A stretch of DNA of 64,000 nucleotides from Streptomyces lavendofoliae (GTDB taxonomy: Bacteria; Actinomycetota; Actinomycetes; Streptomycetales; Streptomycetaceae): the NCBI RefSeq assembly GCF_014649735.1, contig NZ_BMTP01000001.1:496001-560000 (forward strand), written 5' to 3'. The translations under genes and the position numbers were made by a program. The notes under the pieces were generated by a model. It did not search any database and was not told where the DNA came from. It worked only from the letters and a program-made list of their open reading frames with translations. Below, one piece after another: positions 60,558-64,000 of this stretch; the stretch's first letter is position 1, and each line of letters opens with the position of its first letter.

Positions 60558-61256
60558 ATGCGCGTCGAGATCTGGAGCGACATCGCCTGCCCGTGGTGCT
60601 ACATCGGGAAGGCGCGCTTCGAGAAGGGGCTCGCGGCCTTCGCCCACCGCGACGAGGTCGAAGTGGTGCACCGCTCCTTCGAGCTGGACCCGGGCCGGGC
60701 CAAGGGCGACACCGCTCCGGTGATCGACATGCTGGCGAAGAAGTACGGGCGCACCCGCGAGGAGGCGCGCGCCATGGAGGAGCACGTGGCCTCCAACGCG
60801 CGCGCCGAGGGGCTGGAGTACCGCACCGAGGGACGGGACCACGGCAGCACCTTCGACATCCACCGGCTGCTGCACCTGGCCAGGGCGCACGGCCGGCAGG
60901 ACGCGCTGCTGGACCTCGCCTACCGGGCCAACTTCGCCGAGGAGAGGTCCGTCTTCGACCCCGGGGTCCTGGCCCGGCTCGGCGAGGAGGCCGGGCTGCC
61001 GGAGGACGAGGTGCGCCGCGTGCTGGCCGACGAGGACGCCTACGCCGAGGACGTACGGGCCGACGAGCGCGAGGCGGCCGGGCTGGGTGCCACGGGCGTG
61101 CCGTTCTTCGTCCTCGACCGGCGCTACGGCGTCTCGGGCGGCCAGCCCGCCGAGGTCTTCACCCAGGCGCTGGAGCGGGCCTGGCAGGGCCGGGCGATCC
61201 AGCCGGCCGGCGCCGGCGCGGCGGCCTGCGACGTGGACGGCACCTGCGAGGTGTGA
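60558..61256 (+). CDS. DsbA-family oxidoreductase (FrnE-like)
   Basis: A 232-residue cytoplasmic thioredoxin-fold protein. The active site is C11-P-W-C14 in SDIACPWCYIG, with the cis-proline in ATGVPFFVLDRRY. An inserted helical domain (about 60-160) has EHVASNARAEGLEYRTEG and FDIHRLLHLARAHG, as in FrnE. These proteins catalyse disulfide or polyketide-related redox reactions. No signal peptide. The ATG 60558 follows GGAGAG. The C-terminal CDVDGTCEV contains two further cysteines, typical of FrnE proteins. Confidence 0.9.
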   Translation: MRVEIWSDIACPWCYIGKARFEKGLAAFAHRDEVEVVHRSFELDPGRAKGDTAPVIDMLAKKYGRTREEARAMEEHVASNARAEGLEYRTEGRDHGSTFDIHRLLHLARAHGRQDALLDLAYRANFAEERSVFDPGVLARLGEEAGLPEDEVRRVLADEDAYAEDVRADEREAAGLGATGVPFFVLDRRYGVSGGQPAEVFTQALERAWQGRAIQPAGAGAAACDVDGTCEV

Positions 61257-61325
61257 ACCCGCCGGACCGGGCCGCGCCGGACGAAGGCGATTGACCCGGC
61301 GCGGCGCCCGGACCAGGGTGGGGGA

Positions 61326-62369
61326 ATGGAAACCTCTCTCGGTGGCGGCGAGTTCGCGCCCGCACGGACGTATCTGGACACTTCCCGCTGCGGGCTGCTG
61401 CCCCGCAGGACCGTGGCCGCGGTGACCGCGCTGGCGGAGGCGGTGGCCGCCGGGACGGCGGGCGGATCCGGCAGCTTCGAGGCGGTGGACGGCGCGCGGC
61501 GCGGGTTCGCGCGGGTGGCGGGCGTGAGCCCCGACCGGGTCGCGGTGGGCGGTTCGGTCGCCGTCCACGTCGGCCTGGTCGCCCACTCGCTGCCGCCAGG
61601 GGCTGAAGTCCTCTTCGTGGAGGGCGACTTCGGGTCGCTGATCACGCCGTTCACGGTGCGTGGCGACCTCAAGGCGCGGTTCGTGCCGCTGGAGGACCTC
61701 GCGGACGCGGTGCGGCCCGGCACGGCGCTGGTCGCCTTCTCGTCCGTCCAGTCGGCGGACGGCCGGGTGGCGGACCTGGCGGCGGTACGGGAGGCGGCGG
61801 CCGCGCACGGCGCGCGTACGCTCCTCGACGCGACCCAGTCGGCGGGGTGGCTGCCGCTGGACGCGGGGGCGTACGACTACACGGTGACGGCCGGGTTCAA
61901 GTTCCTGATGTGCCCCAGGGGCGCGTCGTTCCTGACCGTGACCGAGGAGGCCCAGGAGTCGCTGGTGCCCATCCACGCGGGCTGGTTCGCGGCGGCCGAC
62001 CTGGACGACCCCTACGGCCCGGCCGCCCGGCTCGCCGACACGGCCCGCCGGTTCGACGAGCCGCCCGCCTTCCTGTCGTACCACGGGGCCGAGCAGTCGC
62101 TGGCCCTGCTCGGCGAGATCGGCGTGGACGCCGTGCACGCCCACGCGACGGCGCTCGCCGCCCGCTTCCGGGAGGGCCTGGTCCGCCTCGGCCACTCGCC
62201 GGTGCCCGGCACCTCGGCCGTCGTCGGCGTGCCGGGGCTGGGGGCGCGGCGGCCGGAACTGGCGGAGGCGGGCGTCGTCGTCTCCGCGCGGGCCGGCAAC
62301 CTCCGGGCCGCCTTCCACCTCTACAACTCGGCCGCCGACGTGGACCGGGCGCTGGACGCGCTGTCCTGA
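61326..62369 (+). CDS. Class V aminotransferase-fold PLP enzyme
   Basis: A 347-residue PLP-dependent enzyme related to cysteine desulfurase/selenocysteine-lyase. The PLP lysine lies in VTAGFKFLMCPRGASFL, the aspartate partner in TLLDATQSAGWLPLD and the start TYLDTSRCGLLPRRTV is the usual N-terminal tag. The glycine-rich AGTAGGSGSF follows. The catalytic cysteine loop of SufS is not evident, so an amine transfer or lyase reaction is possible. The gene end overlaps the MarR gene by 49 bases, tail to tail. Confidence 0.85.
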   Translation: METSLGGGEFAPARTYLDTSRCGLLPRRTVAAVTALAEAVAAGTAGGSGSFEAVDGARRGFARVAGVSPDRVAVGGSVAVHVGLVAHSLPPGAEVLFVEGDFGSLITPFTVRGDLKARFVPLEDLADAVRPGTALVAFSSVQSADGRVADLAAVREAAAAHGARTLLDATQSAGWLPLDAGAYDYTVTAGFKFLMCPRGASFLTVTEEAQESLVPIHAGWFAAADLDDPYGPAARLADTARRFDEPPAFLSYHGAEQSLALLGEIGVDAVHAHATALAARFREGLVRLGHSPVPGTSAVVGVPGLGARRPELAEAGVVVSARAGNLRAAFHLYNSAADVDRALDALS

Positions 62370-62935
62370 TCCCCGGACATGCCGCCCCGGGCCGCGCCGG
62401 CCGTGCCGTCCCGGGCCGGCGGCGGCGTGTCGGGGCACCCCGGCGTGCCCTTGCACAGGTTCGCCTCGACCTTGCCCAGGAGCCGGGACAGCTCGGCGCG
62501 CTCGGGCGCGTCGAGCCCGGCGAGGGTCAGCTCCTCCAGCCGGCTCCAGGCCCCGGTCACCTGCGCGTGCAGTGTGCAGCTGGCGGCCGTCGCCTCCACC
62601 AGCACGGCGCGCCGGTCGGCGGGGTCGGGGGAGCGGCGCACGTGGCCGGTCTGCTCCAGGCGCTGGAGCATCTTGGTGACCGTGGACGGGTCGAGGTCCA
62701 GGACCTTGATCAGCTCCGACTGGCGCACCGGGCCGGCGTCCCAGAGGTGCATCATCACGAACTCCTGGCCGGGGTAGATGCCGGCCTCCTTGAGGAACCG
62801 GCCCGCGGCGATGCGGTGCAGCCGGGCCACCCGCGACAGGGCGTGGCTCAGCGGGCCGCACTGCGCCGCCGAGGGCGGCGCGTCGGTACAGGCGGCGCGC
62901 TCGGCGCCCTCCTCGGGGTGTTGCGGGCCGGTCAT
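62321..62935 (-). CDS. MarR-family regulator
   Basis: A 204-residue winged-helix regulator with the MarR layout: an N-terminal dimer helix (LSHALSRVARLHRIAAGRFL), DNA-recognition helix VRQSELIKVLDLDPSTVTKM, wing VRRSPDPADRRAVLVEAT and a C-terminal dimer helix. Cysteines at the N-terminus (ACTDAPPSAAQCG) and in the tail (NLCKGTPGCPDTPP) could sense electrophiles, a common mode in this family. The long C-terminal tail (about 40 residues) is unusual. It is divergent from the Old Yellow Enzyme gene, which it likely represses. Confidence 0.88.
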   Translation of the reverse strand: MTGPQHPEEGAERAACTDAPPSAAQCGPLSHALSRVARLHRIAAGRFLKEAGIYPGQEFVMMHLWDAGPVRQSELIKVLDLDPSTVTKMLQRLEQTGHVRRSPDPADRRAVLVEATAASCTLHAQVTGAWSRLEELTLAGLDAPERAELSRLLGKVEANLCKGTPGCPDTPPPARDGTAGAARGGMSGDQDSASSARSTSAAEL

Positions 62936-62979
62936 CGGGGCTCCTCGCGGGACTGTCGGTCGATGCCGCCGATTTTACC

Positions 62980-63036
62980 TTGGTCGGCCAATGAATGCGC
63001 TACAGTGACGTCAGGCAGAAATACTTGGCCGACCAC
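62980..63036. promoter_or_regulatory. Paired operator-like repeats between MarR and Old Yellow Enzyme genes
   Basis: TTGGTCGGCCAA (62980-62991) and TTGGCCGACCAC (63025-63036) are reverse complements of each other at 11 of 12 bases. They flank a candidate -10 box TACAGT (63001-63006) of the enzyme gene. Binding of MarR at both would block its promoter. Confidence 0.65.
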
Positions 63037-63057
63037 ACATTGTCTTGGGAGCCTCCG

Positions 63058-64000
63058 ATGACCACCGCTTTCGACCCCATCGACCTGTCCGGCACGCCCC
63101 TCGCCAACCGCATCGTCATGGCCCCGATGACCCGCAGCCGTGCCGGCGCCGGGCGCGTGCCGACCGTCCTCACCGCCGAGTACTACGCCCAGCGCGCCTC
63201 GGCCGGTCTGATCATCACCGAGGGCATCCAGCCCTCGCCGGCCGGCCAGGGCTACCCCGACACCCCCGGACTGCACAGCGCGGAGCAGACCGCCGCCTGG
63301 CGCCGGGTCACCGACGCCGTGCACGCCGCGGGCGGCCGGATCTTCGCCCAGCTCATGCACGCGGGCCGCATCGGCCACCCCGACCTGCTCGCCGACCAGC
63401 CCGGCGGCCTCCACCCCGTCGCCCCGTCCGCCGTGGCCGCCGAGGGACAGGTCTACACGGCCGAGGGCCCCAAGGACTTCGTCACCCCGCGCGAGCTCAC
63501 CGACGCCGAGGTGCGGGAGACGATCGCGGACTTCGTGGCCGCCGCCCGCAACGCCGTGGCCGCCGGCTTCGACGGCGTCGAGCTGCACGGCGCCAACGGC
63601 TACCTGATCCACCAGTTCCTCGCCCCCGGCACCAACCGGCGCACCGACGCCTGGGGCGGCTCCGTGGAGAACCGCGTCCGCTTCGCCGTCGAGGTCGTCA
63701 CGGCGGTCGCCGCCGAGATCGGGCCGGAGCGCACCGGCCTGCGGATCTCCCCCGGCAACGGCTACAACGACATCGACGAGCCCGAGCCGGAGGAGGCGTA
63801 CACCGCGCTGGTGACGGCCCTCGAACCGCTCGGCCTCGCCTACCTGCACGTCCTGGAGAGCTCCCCGGCCACCCGCGAACTCACCCTGGCCCTGCGCAAG
63901 CTCTTCTCCGGCACCCTGGTGCTCAACCCCGCGACCGAGGGGCCCACCAGCGCCGAGGACCTGGCGCTCGTCGAGAACGGCACGGCCGACCTCGTGGCGT
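63058..64000 (+). CDS. Alkene reductase (Old Yellow Enzyme family), 5' part
   Basis: The first 314 codons of an FMN-dependent ene-reductase; the gene runs past the window end. Family signatures are PLANRIVMAPMTRSRAG, QRASAGLIITEGIQPSPAGQ, QLMHAGRIGHPDLL and the catalytic/ligand set HGANGYLIHQFLAPGTNRRT with DAWGGSVENRVRF. It uses NAD(P)H to reduce alpha,beta-unsaturated aldehydes, ketones or nitro compounds. ATG 63058 follows GGGAG. It is divergent from the MarR gene, a setting typical of electrophile-induced ene-reductases. Confidence 0.92.
   Translation, partial: MTTAFDPIDLSGTPLANRIVMAPMTRSRAGAGRVPTVLTAEYYAQRASAGLIITEGIQPSPAGQGYPDTPGLHSAEQTAAWRRVTDAVHAAGGRIFAQLMHAGRIGHPDLLADQPGGLHPVAPSAVAAEGQVYTAEGPKDFVTPRELTDAEVRETIADFVAAARNAVAAGFDGVELHGANGYLIHQFLAPGTNRRTDAWGGSVENRVRFAVEVVTAVAAEIGPERTGLRISPGNGYNDIDEPEPEEAYTALVTALEPLGLAYLHVLESSPATRELTLALRKLFSGTLVLNPATEGPTSAEDLALVENGTADLVA

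Noticed and set aside
1..64000. CRISPR arrays, tRNA or rRNA genes, complete insertion sequences
   Set aside because: No regularly spaced repeats, cloverleaf-like segments, transposase reading frames or terminal inverted repeats were noticed by reading; a dedicated search (tRNAscan, IS profiles) could still find short items.

Overview
The window is chromosomal DNA of a Streptomyces-type actinomycete. It is very G+C-rich, codons end almost always in G or C, GTG starts are frequent, genes are packed with ATGA or GTGA overlaps, and the gene content (CtaA/CtaB with the suf operon, DapD, TerD, MsiK-style ABC systems without their own ATPase, CebR-type boxes) is typical of that genus. I found no rRNA, tRNA, CRISPR array, complete insertion sequence or prophage.

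Left part (1-26.7 kb), mostly core genes. It opens with the 3' end of ctaB (heme O synthase), two small metabolic or unknown genes, ctaA (heme A synthase) and an ABC-2 exporter pair, all near the divergent sufR-sufB-sufD-Rieske-sufC-sufS-sufU-sufT-like operon for iron-sulfur cluster assembly. Then come a VOC protein, a membrane protein, an ECF sigma remnant, dapD, a small secreted peptide, a three-gene holin-like/DUF3618/DUF4235 operon with a stress-type promoter, a frameshifted monooxygenase remnant, a secreted nuclease, a large unknown protein, an SDR, a PAS-LuxR regulator divergent from a self-sufficient P450-reductase fusion (CYP102 type), and a double TerD protein.

Middle part (26.7-52 kb), a plant-cell-wall island. 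Uronate dehydrogenase is divergent from 5-dehydro-4-deoxyglucarate dehydratase (KdgD) and an unknown partner. A GntR-led run with overlapping genes then encodes a second keto-deoxy acid dehydratase/aldolase, an IlvD/Edd sugar-acid dehydratase, two ABC permeases, a Gfo/Idh/MocA oxidoreductase, a PmoA-like protein, a GH43 enzyme, a secreted pectate lyase-pectin methylesterase fusion and the matching solute-binding lipoprotein. A secreted rhamnogalacturonan acetylesterase and a second pectate lyase follow, then cellulases GH5-FN3-CBM3, GH6 and GH12-CBM2, and a LacI regulator. Three CebR-type boxes (GGGAGCGCTCCC) mark the cellulase promoters, and a different LacI-type box (GCAAGCGCTT) marks two places in the pectin operon.

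Right part (52-64 kb): a penicillin-binding protein, a two-component system with a membrane protein, then IclR divergent from an aldehyde dehydrogenase that fits 2-oxoglutarate-semialdehyde dehydrogenase, the last step of the uronate pathway, so the pectin theme resumes 25 kb away. A DUF1349 protein, a FrnE-like DsbA oxidoreductase, a class V aminotransferase-fold protein, and a MarR regulator divergent from an Old Yellow Enzyme (cut by the window end) close the window.

Inferred working model: secreted methylesterase, acetylesterase and pectate lyases open pectin; oligomers enter by the ABC system; cytoplasmic GH43 and related enzymes trim them; sugars and uronates are oxidised, dehydrated to 2-oxoglutarate semialdehyde and fed to the TCA cycle. 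The galacto/glucarate dehydratase and uronolactonase expected for this route are not seen in the window.
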